Notes under the pieces: model-generated
The model's database searches: none
Told to the model about the DNA's origin: nothing
The model's input: the letters and a program-made list of their open reading frames with translations, nothing else
Made by a program: the position numbers and the translations under genes
Shown here: positions 1 to 12,234 of the stretch, in pieces
Numbering within the stretch: the first letter of the stretch is position 1
Layout: the number at the start of each line of letters is the position of its first letter
Assembly: GCA_900708905.1 (NCBI GenBank)
Contig: CAADRB010000012.1
Span: forward strand, 2,595,394-2,659,393
Length of the DNA: 64,000 nt
Direction of reading: 5' to 3'
From: Hymenolepis diminuta
Lineage: Eukaryota; Platyhelminthes; Cestoda; Cyclophyllidea; Hymenolepididae

Positions 1-257
1 TGAAGTATTAAAAGGGAAATCACAAATCACGTCCGCTCAAGACAGTCACACGTCGGCTACTGAGTGAGTCAGAGTGACCGGACCTCCCGCAGCTTGCAGC
101 CGCCAGCGCAGATCTCAAGGCCAAGCGATGTGGCGTGATCAGCTGCAACCAATAATGGCCAAGCAGTGCGTGACGTCCCGTAAAACAAACCGTCGAACCC
201 CAGAAAACGACTCACCGAACCCCTGGGGTTCGATCGAACCCAGGTTAAGAACCACTG
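1..257 (-). mobile_element. Terminal fragment of a hAT-type DNA transposon
   Basis: Seen: a GC-rich block, unlike its AT-rich surroundings, stops abruptly at 257. Read on the minus strand it begins CAGTGGTTCTTAACC, the type of terminus known from hAT/Charlie elements, followed by a near-perfect palindrome built on ggttcgatcgaacc (about 219-243) and two further gggttcg-like blocks (about 195-222). hAT elements make 8-bp target duplications; the eight bases after the end, 258-265 (gtataaag), are the expected right copy, but the left copy lies outside the window. No transposase reading is visible, so this is either a non-autonomous element or only the end of a larger one. The 69-codon open frame here is not credible as a gene. 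Confidence 0.7.
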
Positions 258-2510
258 GTATAAAGGAACAATTTTATCATTAGAACTAAATTTTAAATGC
301 TAATTATTAGTGAAAGTGAAGCAAATTTGAGCGCCATTTGCCCACCATTCAGAGTATTTCGTTTTTATCATTGTAGAGAATCATGGCGAAATCAACACCG
401 ATTGACAGCGGCGTTGTTTTGCTTGACTAATCCTGACCTTTCCGCCAAAATATAATCACTAAATCCATTTAAGCACCTCTCATATAGAATTGCATTGAAA
501 ATTCATTTTTCATTTTTCCGAATATATGTTTATGTCTTACTGACTTTCATTTGAAATGGCGTGTGGAATTAGAGATCCTCTCTTATTAAACAGGTGAATG
601 TAAATACTTCCAAAAATTTCTAATATCCGCAGTAATTGAATTGTAAATTACTTTTCTCTTCATTCTTTTAATGTTAATGAAAAGTGAAATAATTTTTATA
701 TTAATCTCCATCTCCTCTGTCTGTATTAAAAGACGGTGACTGAGTCAATAAATTAAACGTATTAAAGGTCATCAAAGGGCAATGCAAGCACAGGATCACA
801 AATTACGATGCATGGTTGTTATTGACACTCAGCTTCACCAACCATTAATGAAGTGTGCACACATTGTGATCGTCTTAGTGTAAATTATTTGTTCTAATTT
901 GATCTTAAAAGCGTGTTTTGATGTTTTATCGTAGCTTCATAATGAGAAAGGGAAAGTAATTTTGAAAGTAAATGCAGATGGCAAATTCACCATCATTAAT
1001 GGATTCCTATTAGTATTTACCCAAAATCACATTCATTTGCCTATTTCTACATGTAAAAACTAAAGAAATAGAGGGCCAAATTTCTTATAATTTAAAATGA
1101 AAGATTACTAGTGATACTACTGCTGTATCTGTGTATTCAGAAGCACTCAATAAATATAGGTAGAGAGACGAAATAAACATATGATGCTCAACAATCGAAT
1201 CCATTTATAAAGAATAGACATCCCTTGCTACAGATCAAGGCCAAGAATATGGATGCCTTAGACTTTCATTCATGAGGCAGGTGTGAAGTTATTGACTATG
1301 CTAAGCCTCTACTTAGACTTCCCCAATTGATCCAAAGAAAAAGGTCATGAGCGTAGAACACCCGTCATATTTAATTATAGGATATTAAAAAAATATACCT
1401 CAAGGAAAGGAACAGCATGCAAATACAAAGGGGGACTCAAATGAGTCACTGTGTGAGGGTCAATGTTCCTGTGCAATCGTTTGAGTCATAGTGTCACGAT
1501 TGTATTTTCGTGGAGAAATAAGAAAATTACTATAAAAAATAATAAAACACAACAAATTCATGATTTTTGACTTGAATATGTGCTTTCTTCTTGTCAAAAG
1601 ACCTTTAATGACCAAAATAACTACCTGATCAGTTCGTTTATTTTTAGTACTTATTTTTTTAGTATTAAAATTATTAATAGCATTAACTGTTAATGTTATT
1701 TTCAGTAATTTAATTAGAAGTCACATATCAAGTCCTCATACATTATATATGCATTAATGAATTAAACAAGCTGCATGGTTGTCATTAATCGGTTCAAGTC
1801 TATCTATCTCTAAGGCATTTGTAGGATATAATCTATTTGACTAAACATCTTGAGTACTCCTAAAAGGTAAAAATCACGGCTATAAACCGATGCGGTTTGA
1901 CAATGCGATGTTTTATTGAAAGTAGTTATGAAAAAACCCTAATAGAACGCAAATTGCAGGTTTTGTTTACTTTTATTGATTTCAGAATAAACGTATTCAT
2001 AAGCATTACGGTGCAATAACATAAGATTATAGGTTAAATTCGACACATTCTTGGGATTAATGACAAGAAAGATCCAAAGTAAAGGTTAGCATGTGAAGCT
2101 TCTTACCAGATCTAGGGTAATTAAGGAAAGATATCTCTTAAAATATTTGCGAAATGGTTAATCCGATTAATAAATAGTTAAGAGAGGGATGATAAGAAAA
2201 TAACGGCATTCCGAATCATGTGAATTGAACAGGAAATAAAATGATATTTGAAGGTAGATATTCAATGACATGGTCAAAACGTGTGTTAGCGAATCTCTTA
2301 TCGATAGTGTATTAAAATTTTTGGAAAAATTCTTATCGTCTTAAAAAATTATAGAAATTTTTTTTCATATTTTGAAATTGCGATTAAGTTATTACCAATT
2401 CAATAAAGAGTTCATTTCAGTGCATATTAAAATAAGGTGGAAAGCAATCAGAAAGTTGTATGGAGTTCAAAATATTACCACGGCTGATCAAGGGAACCCC
2501 ATGTACGTTC
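258..2510. other. Intergenic, no gene seen
   Basis: AT-rich sequence with stops in all frames. I found no exon-like stretch, RNA gene or clear repeat. The only feature is its junction with the transposon end at 257. Confidence 0.6.
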
Positions 2511-2837
2511 GAACATTCTGGAAAGTGCGGTCGTGCTCCCGATCGCGTAGTGAGCACGCGCGGACATGCGTGTAGAGGCCTCCCCAGCCAATCAGCGATC
2601 AATATTCCTTCTGTGTAGCGTTGATGACATTTAATAACTAAGCTTTTGGCAGCGAGCCATAGTTGAGCAGTAAACCCTCTCCGCTAAATACCTTCTTTGT
2701 TCTTGCTACTTTGGACATAGTCTAGGTAATTTTTGGGCCAAATTTATACTAGAGGGCTCTGCTAGAGAGGCTATTTGGACTTCTTAAGAGGATTACTGAG
2801 ATTTAGCAGGAAGGCTTATTTATGCAGCATCCGCTAC
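2511..2837 (+). repeat. Dispersed repeat R1, copy 1
   Basis: This segment is clearly related to the reverse complement of 19190-19505. The best-kept block, ggctatttggacttcttaag and the following ggattactgagattta (about 2777-2813), is nearly identical in both copies. The 5' part is GC-rich and holds a CCAAT element in the shared block agccaatcagcg (about 2585-2597). Farther on lies an Sm-site-like run, aatttttgg (about 2727-2736). Together these hint at a transcribed non-coding unit or an LTR-like promoter. No open frame is shared by the copies. Class unknown. Confidence 0.7.
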
Positions 2838-5800
2838 AATTAGGAATACAGCTTAAGTTTGGCATGGTTTGTTTGCAATGCTGAAATCGGATGGTATGTA
2901 GTTACATCATGCGATTACATGGCCTTAACCTTGAGGATATTTCTCTGTTGAAATTCAATTGTAAAATGGGAGAAATTTCTAATAAAAATACCATATTTGA
3001 TCTTAAATTAAGAAGATGGAAATTCATAACAACTTCATATTCTCAACTGTGAATTTAATAACACTGCTCATTCAAGTTCTGATAGCTATATGCATTCAAA
3101 TTCGGAGGCATACATGGGAAAAGTATACAAAAAGGCTTTTTAAGACTTCAAATAAATAATTAGGTGGAGTAAAAGCAGCATATCTGATGTTACAGTGTAT
3201 TCTAAAAACACATTTTACTCTTGCTCTTCCAGTACATTCTTACCATTCGAATGCGAAAAAGTGATAAATAGCAAATGCTTATAAAGCATCTTCAAGAAAT
3301 ATATTATTATTGCCACCAGAAGTGCTAATGAAAACCATCTGCATAAGGGCAAGGCTTGAGACGGCAGATGATCAGGTAGAAGCAGATTATCAAGTCAGGA
3401 CATCAAGAGCCTTCCTTTGTTTGAATCATGGAAGCACAGAGTTGTTCACGTTATCAGCAGGAATAAAAGTTCCTTTGTAATGTGCATATATTTAAATTAC
3501 ATGAATTTTGCGACTGTCTCCGACTGTTTAACTTAAATTCATAATTATTCATGCTATCTCGATTTAGATGAGATATCAACGATTATTTAAAGAGCGTTTG
3601 ATTTAATCTATCAGCTCGGATTCTCGAGTGTTAAATTTAGCCAGCGATGATCTTTTATGTGAGCCTGATTCTTGCGCGCAAAGTTACGGTTCATAACAAA
3701 AAGCAGCTATCATAAATCCTTGAAACAGCTCCTTGGTTGTAATTTATGTCTTCAGACAAAGTGGAATAGATAGTGCACTAAATTTACAGTCAGATACATC
3801 TGAAGGAAATGCCATGGAATCACCTAACACTGCATTCATTTTCATTTGGGTTCTTTGCCTAACAATGCTCGTGCATAACGGGAATTAATTGGTTCTATTT
3901 AAGATTAAATTTGCTAAATTTTTATTGTATCCAATCAAGCACGAAATTCAACTGAACGCCAGCACAACAGAGTAAAGGACTACTCAATTTGTTAATCACG
4001 ATTAATCAAAAGTAATTGTGCTTTTCATCAATAAGTTTCAAAAATTTTGGTGAGGACAGAAGGCACACATACGGAGACCAAAAATCCTAAAATATAATGC
4101 TTTTGCCATTGACAACATTTACACCAGTCTCTAAATGTGTCTTTTTCTAATCTGCCTTGAAAGTTGGGCACAATGCAACTCCCTTCAGTTCAGCTATTGT
4201 TTTCTTTAAATTACTTTTTGTAAGCCATTCTTTGTACTCTCTGAGGAACTGAATTTTGTCCCACTATCTGGTGTCTTATCCAGTACATCCCTGCCAATCT
4301 GCGTTGAAACGAGCTTCGGATACTTCAAGATATCCATTATTTGGTAATTATAAGAATATCTCAGCTCTCTCTAAGAAACACTTTTAGAATTACATCTCGT
4401 AGGAATTTAAAAAGATTTAAAAGAATAGATTGTAGCAAAGCACCGAACAAGCAGTCTATTAATTCAAATAAGGGCAACGCTAACATGAGAGCGACCGTGG
4501 GACGCTTTAAGTCCTTCTTCCGCTTATAAAATGTTAATGAACAGAAAGTCTGCGCATTTTGAGAGTCTCACTATTTAAATCAGGTTTTAAATTCCACGAT
4601 TCCCTCAGTTGAAAATTGTCCTAAATTAGAATGGATGTGTTTGAAATATGGTAGAAGTAATAGAGCGGTTTTTTCCCTAACAACTTTTACCTACCATCTT
4701 TGCTACCTTATCGCTTTCACTGGTATCGTACCCACCGTCCCTCTGTCTTGCCTATAACTCATTTCTACTTTTCTTTAAAGTGACATGGAGAGATTATCCT
4801 CTTCATCCAAGCCGTCTTTCCCGTTGATATTTTGAATATCGGACCTCACTTGCTCCTCTCCTTTTTTGTTGTATTCCCTCAAAACATTTATTAACGGTGC
4901 ATTTTGTCGCCAACTTGTTGTATTGGAGTTCGTTAAGGCTTATAAAGGCAGTGGTCTAGCTAGTTTTCTCTAACTACGTTGCAACCACCTTTTGCATTTA
5001 TTTAACTTGGATATTACAATTTGAAATAACTTGTGACACAACTCGCAGCCGATCCAAAATGGAGAGGAAAGGCTCTTTATACCGCTTTATTGAAAGCGAT
5101 GACAGCGGCAGACGTTTTAGTCTAATAACAGGCAACTAATCTAGAAAGGACTGAAATGGTTAGGCAAACAGGCCTGCATTCAAGGCACTTCAATTTTAGT
5201 TTGAACGAAAGTTTAACAGAGAACAGAGCGCAGCGGAGTAAAGTGGAGGTCAATCAATAGGATGCACACTAAGGTGGTCACGCGCTCGCTTTGTAGAAAT
5301 GGGATGACTGATAATTAATGACGGACGGGATTTAAAGAAATGCCTACTAGAAAGGATGACTAAAGGAGCATTGAAATTAAACAAGAAATTTCCCAGGGAG
5401 ATAAAATTAAGGACAGTTTACGATAAGGGAAAAATAAGGGGCACAACAAATGCATTTATTTCATTCCATATTTAAAGCAAATTCTTCATTTAGATACTGC
5501 TCCCTCTCCAAAAAGATCGCTTTACACGCCGAATTCCATCTACGCCACCCCATAAAATCGTCCATTAAATGGGCAATTTTTCATCGCTTTTAGTGGCTAC
5601 TTAAATGCCAAAGCAAAGAGATATGTAAGGGAATGTGCAATTTTCTGGTTAATGATAGATGTCAAACGAGTCGATAGCTTGTTTGTTCTACATATGCGTG
5701 TAATGAAGAAATATGTGAAGGCGATAACATGTGGATTGTTCCAAAGTTGCGCTTAAAGGTAGTGGAAGAGGCGGTGGCGGGGGGAGGGGAGGGCTAATAT

Positions 5801-8800
5801 GCCACCCTTCCAACTTTTAACGATCTTCCAAAGAGAGAGATTTGATTATTATTTTAGGGAAACTGTATCCGTTGTATTTCAAGTAAATTAGAAGGGTGGG
5901 GGTCTCAAAGCATAGAAAGGGAGAGAAAAAAATAATTCACGTTGTAACACAAAGGCTGATATAAAACTATTGTTAACGATCACGAAACAGCAAACATTAG
6001 GCTTCAAGTTATCTCGATTTGGAATAATCTTCGCATGCTTGTTGATTTTGCAGCAGGCTAGAAAACAATGGAAATAGATGAACGTAAGAAAGGGCTATTA
6101 GTATCGTTTCCGTATACTTTAAGATAAAAGGTAAGTAAAAATTTGTACAGATTTTAGAGGGTCACTTGTTGAGAAATAAATGAGAGAATATCAGAACAGT
6201 GATAGTGTACTAATAGTGATTCTATGGAGATGAGTAGTATAACAAAATGAACTTCGATCACTGGAAAAGACGTCTCTGAGACTTATTACCTTTCAAATTA
6301 AAAGTGGGCTGTTTCAAGATGCACCAAATGGTGTAAGACATTATTTTAAAACATAACTGAAGTTCGTAGTCTTAAGATTTAATAAAATACCAAAGATGAG
6401 TTGAGAATTAAATAGGTAAATTACGTACAACAGGGTCGGTTTATGCAGAATTTCTCTCTGATATTCAAAAATTATTTTCCTTAATAAATCCAAAATAGTC
6501 ACCTCACAGAAGGAGTTGATCTGATTACCTTACGTATTGGGTGTCACATCATGCGAAAATCGTGCCAGGATATCCTGATGTCAGGAGAGATCTCTAACCT
6601 TACATATGCTTATCTTTAATACAATACAATAAGACATTCTTTACGTTTCTTGAAAAGCTTGCTGACAACAATGAAAATTTTGTACCCTAAAGAATTATGT
6701 TTCCCAATTTCAGTCCCGCTAAAAATAGCTTTTTGTTGCAGTAGTTAAGCATGTATCACTTATTATCCCCCTTCCAGAGAACGGATATAGTTTCTCCAGG
6801 CGATCCCTTATCGAATTTTGGTTTTGTTTACGGTCCCAAAACGGAGTCTGTTTTTAAAGGATTTGATTGCATTTAATAGCAAGAACTGACTCTTCCCCTT
6901 ACTCACAGCAGTCTCATCGCACTAAAACATTTTATTTTCATTCTTTTCAGATATGTAGAGGGTTGCAATGTGGTCAATTTGCCATTGTCAGTCAAATAAT
7001 GTATTATATAACAATACTCAATCAATTTATTTGGTCATGCTCTGATCCTTCAAGTAATTGACCTAATTTTTGCGTAGGTCATTCTCTTATACGTCATCAC
7101 CATGTTTCTATTGATTCCTCAACCTCTTTGTAAAGCCCATATACATTCATATAATATCTTCAAACATTCTTCTGTGCTACATCTGCGGTTATCTAATTCT
7201 TCGGTATTATTTTCTTTGTAAATTCGTCTCTGCCCATTCAATTATGATAAATAGTTAGGAATAATCGCCGTGTCTCTGGGCTAATTCAGAAAATTAGAAA
7301 GTTGGAGTGAACCACCTTCATATAAATTCTGAAAATTACCGGAGATAATAAAGATGATTTTATTTCTATAAGGTGGCTTTTTATGGTGTTACTGGTGGCC
7401 TCATTCAATACGTCAGTGATGGCCTATTTGTGTTCTTTAATCACCCTCTCACTGTTCAGTTATTATTATATTTTTGTAATTGATTCATTGGCTAACCCAA
7501 TCTAGTTCCACTATTTGTTGATATTTTGTGGTAAACAAACTCCTAAACATTTCTTTGTACCCATCAAACGCATTGAACCTCCCTTCTGACTTTTTTATTA
7601 GGCACAGTTGGACAACCTATCGCCAATGTAGGCTTTTGAATGGCAGCTTAGTATTTTTGTTTATCCATGGACAAAATTAATGGTGTAATTTTGATACCCT
7701 TGGAATGTTTTAAGCAAAAGATTTAATTTAAATACTTTAACAAAATTGATGTAATTCACGGGCCGCTATAGTGCCTACAGAGCTTAAAAATGTGGCGGAC
7801 ATTTAAAAAATTTTCACTTCAAACTATAATTTTACCAAAGATGGAAATAAGAACCAAAATGAATGCTGCGTTGCCTGTTTAAAAAAAACTTTCTTGATTG
7901 TAACTAAACCTTAATTATGTAAAAAAGACGGACACTATGAAACATTCTAACAATTGTCATATCAAAGGTCCATTATTTTAAAATCAAGTAATGGCAACCA
8001 AAAACAATATATTAAAACTTTTCAGTATCATATTTTTATAGTTTGATGCTGAGACGCCGTAGTTGTGCAAATAAGACCATAAATTTTAGTGGCAACTGAT
8101 GGGCGAACTAAAAATCCACAAAGTGATGAATGTTGTAGGAAAAAGGAAAACAAATAAGTCTGCTGTTCAACGGACCGAAGTAAAAACGTCAGAATTTCAA
8201 TTGTCATTTACGTTTGCATTTATTAATTCATTAATTCATAGAGGCAAGAAAACATTGTTTTACCTTGAGAATTGCAAAAGCCGACAGAAATCTACAAATT
8301 GTATTGGTTAAAAGCAATATATAGAATGTATGGAATTAGAGTCACTAAATTTATTATCAATTAGCTTTACAAAAACCATCTAAGAGGAGGTGTTTCCCTT
8401 AAAATCGGGGATTAAGGATATTAAACTTTGCGGCTTTTCAAATAAATTTTAATGGAAATTAACAATATTAAAGTCGGACAGGTTAAGTTTAGCATAATAA
8501 TAATGCAGGTTACGAAACAAAACATGGCTGATGACGGTAATTATTAGTATATAGAAGGGGACAATAAGAACAAATATAGAACCTTCTCTCCAAATAAACG
8601 CATAAATCAGTTTAAATGATTCAACAAAAGGTACCTGAATTTACTGCGCAGTAATCCAAGCATATGGAATTTTCGGTTATTCATCGAAAAATATTAACAT
8701 TTAAAGTGCGTTGGATGGGAAATCGGTCTTTACGAAATCTGGACTCTGAAATTATATTACACCTTACTAATGAGGTAGTATTTATTTGATCTATAAATAG

Positions 8801-11800
8801 CTTACACGACAAAGTCAAATGCATCGAATTCGACTTTAATGTGCCGTTGGCACAGTGGTCAATGTGAACACCAGTTAAGTCAAGGATCACAAGACTGATT
8901 AGATCAGAAGATAGAAATCCTGGATTTGTCGTAAAAGTGACCCCAGAATGTTAATGGGATTGGGAATCATATACTTTTGTTTTGTTATTTCCCAATGCAA
9001 ATTTTTACGGCCAAAATCGTGCCTTCATTAATGTCATCAGTTATCCAATAGGCTCAATACTGGTTTACAAGGAGGATAAAACTTTATTTATGAGAATAAA
9101 CCCTCAGCACTTATACATATGCACTATTTATTCAAACTTTTTAATTAAACATTGACACTTATATCCCGAAATAACCATATTTGCTATTTATACACATTTG
9201 TTAATTTCAAACCAGGGCGCATGAGCAAGTTCCTTTGAGACTCCTAAAGGCGATCTGACTGCAAGGCTGGATATGACTAGCTTTTTAATAAAATGGACGA
9301 ACAGATCGGTCAGCTCTGGAGACTGTGGACAGGGACTACCACACAAAATTCCACTGACTAATAAAGTTAATGTATTATTTAATTATGACTTGAAAATTCA
9401 CTTTAAATCTAGAACTCACATCCACTCGGATAATAATAAAATCATAAAGCTTCATGAAATCAAAATATATGTGGAATAAACAACAAAACTTCCAGATTCA
9501 GTTGTGACAATAATATCTTCTGGAAATTGCCTTTTAATTAGAAATTGTGTCGTGTATTTGGTTCATTAATTTTTTTCAATTTTTAATGAATGATTTTTCC
9601 TAGTGCAATCATTTTTGATTTTGTTGAAAGAACCAAATACAACTTCTAAAAATAACGAAACACAGCTTTAATAAATCGCCACTAATCACTTGAACGTGCA
9701 ATTGGAAAAAATTAATGGTATTATATATCATATTTGTTTTAAATCAAGTTTAAAATTTTAAAGGTCATATGAAAGCAAACGCCATTTACGGATGAGGGAA
9801 ATAGAAGAGAAATCACAACTGTTCGATGCCAGAAGGGATCATCATCTTAAATTAAATTTATTACCATTTCTGCATTTCTTACTGTTAAGCCAAATGAGGC
9901 GGACCAGGTTAGCGGTTGCGTTGGGCAAAATAAATTTTCCAAGCATAAAACTTACATTACTATATTTTGATAATTCAGTATTTAATTGACTTGTTTCAAT
10001 GTGCTGGTTCACAAAAGTAATTGCCCACGGTAAAGGATACCAGTTTTATCGTGCTTTCGGGACTTCATAACATCAGAGAGGTTGATTCGTTTAGCTTAAG
10101 ATTCAAAGGTCATAGTATTGCCTATTCAAACATAAAGTGGTAATAAGGAAATTAATTAAATTGACAGTTTTTATGTTATGAGAGATCTGTTACAGCTTTT
10201 AATATTAGTGTCAGAATTTCAAAGCTGGCGTAGGCTATTTTTACTAGCACACGATATAATAACATCTTCTTGAGTTTTAAAAGATTCCCGAAGCGATAGG
10301 AATAATGAAAGATGCATTTATTTATTGAAGGCCGGTTGCAATTCACATACAAACCAATTATCGCCGATTAATCTTTCCAATGTAAACATGATGCGTTTTA
10401 AGGCAAAAATTACGTTAATTGAACAGTAAAAATACAACATAGAGAAGAGTAGAATTGGTTTAACACGTTTTATTCGGAAATTTGAATGATTCATTGGTTA
10501 CGATCAATGTACCGGCCAATATTTTACTATGGTTCAACAAGATCAATCATTTGGTCGCTTAACAATCATGCAGGTTTTTACATAACTGCTCACTTCCACC
10601 TCATTTTCAAAATTTCATAATTTTATAATGTTGTCCACTTTCTAACCTTACTTAAAAGTATGACAGGTTTAAAAATAGATGGTGTAGAGACTGAAATAGC
10701 CGAAAACACTCGAGATCGCATGGTCAAATACGATAATTCACTCAAACAAATGACACTAGATACCGCGCATATATATTCCACTAAATAAAACAAGAGCAGA
10801 TCCATTAAATAAATTAATCGATTGATTAATTAATCATATTTATTTATTAATTAATAATTAATTGTATTCGCCTACAATATTGTGCGCATTAACATAATGA
10901 TCACTGGAAAATTTAGCTATGTTTTAAAAATGGAATTATTTCACTATAAATTGCAGCATTTAAAGTATTTGTTGTTGGTCAGATTGTGTTTTTTCAATTT
11001 TCTGTTTAGTCAAATACTTCTGTGTCTATATTAAATACCTCTCGATAGATATTCTCGCGTCATACAGAGGTCAAATAACAAAAATGGCAAGGAGTACGTT
11101 ACGTTAACGTTACATTAATCAGACTGGCGAATCTAAGGATATAATTTGAGGAAAGCTTGGAATCACTTGTCCGGGGGGTTCGAAATTTGCAAATTTATTC
11201 TTTTGTTGCATTTTCAAAATGTGCTTTGAGATATTCGTATTTAGCTTGATGTTATCATTAGCTTATAACATCCCGATGGGAAGCGTTTTAAATAGCCCTG
11301 TCTTATGAGACTTTGTCATTCTTTTTTTATCCGTGTATTGTATAATAGTCGACACTTGAATGCTTTGAAATTTATGACTTTCAGTGGTATTCGACCATAT
11401 AACACGTTCAAAAGAATCTATTTAATTAATTGCCTCTATTATTTTCTGATTTGCAACTTGTGCAACTTTCAAATTATTTCATTCACAATTCAAGTAGGAA
11501 AGGAATAGACCTTTAGAAAATTATATCAACTCCAAACATCTTCAGATTTTTAATAAAAAATATTTATTGGGTTTTTTTTCATTTCACGCTAACGTGTTGA
11601 TATAAAAATATATTTTTATAGATGTGGGTCGATGGTGCGGCGGTTAGTGTACTTGGTTATGAAGTCAGAGGTCAAGATTTTGGGCTCCCATAAGGGAGGC
11701 TCCATAATGCTACCTCTCAAATGAAAGGAACGCTTTGCGAACAATAGCAAATTTATTCTTCCTTTATTTGAGGGTACTTGTCTTGAAACATGAAAACGCT

Positions 11801-12234
11801 CAATAATTGAATCACATTGGTGTTTTCAGTGCTATGCTTACCCAGTAAAAGCAATTAAGGCAAATATTTTACTTTTAACAAATTTTTTAACGATTTTTGC
11901 TTACAAAATAGGTAGACATCATTTCATTTTGCATTGTTTATTGCTTCTTCAATATTTTACCAACTTATAACATTCAAGCAATATTTAGCAGTGGAAAATT
12001 TTTATTTTATCTGACTCACCCATTTGATTGAATAAAATGCAGCATCTCAACTGAAAAATTCCCTTAGTTTTCAGTGTTTTACACAATTGTGGATGGTGTA
12101 TTCAAAGGATGTACCTACCCAATACGAAAACACCATTTCTCTATACGTGCGCACCTAAACCGGACACGCACATGGAATATATCATATCCGAGCTAATAAA
12201 GACCTAAGATAGTGCTCTCCACAATTACAACGCG
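2838..12234. other. Long intergenic region, no gene seen
   Basis: About 9.4 kb of AT-rich sequence. Open frames are at most about 70 codons and lack family motifs or splice-bounded coding bias. Minor structures: an 11-bp inverted repeat (gtatttggttc at 9554-9564 with its complement at 9630-9640), a run of AT-only palindromic sequence at about 10805-10865, and a tRNA-like relic at 11631-11690. Undetected short exons or regulatory elements of the downstream gene cannot be excluded. Confidence 0.55.
11631..11690 (+). repeat. tRNA-like relic, probably SINE-derived
   Basis: The stretch gatggtgcggcggttagtgt followed by acttggttatgaagtcagag and a ggtcaagattttgggctcc tail resembles the internal-promoter region of tRNA-derived SINEs: an A-box-like ggttagtgtacttgg and a degenerate B box. 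No acceptor stem pairs and the B box is damaged, so it is not a functional tRNA gene. This is pattern recognition, not a covariance-model result. Confidence 0.35.

Noticed and set aside
74..283. 69-codon ORF at the left edge
   Set aside because: It lies within the hAT terminus and runs through its end, so it is not a transposase.
9554..9640. 11-bp inverted repeat as MITE termini
   Set aside because: Too short, no target duplication, and the surrounding sequence is AT-rich enough for chance pairing.
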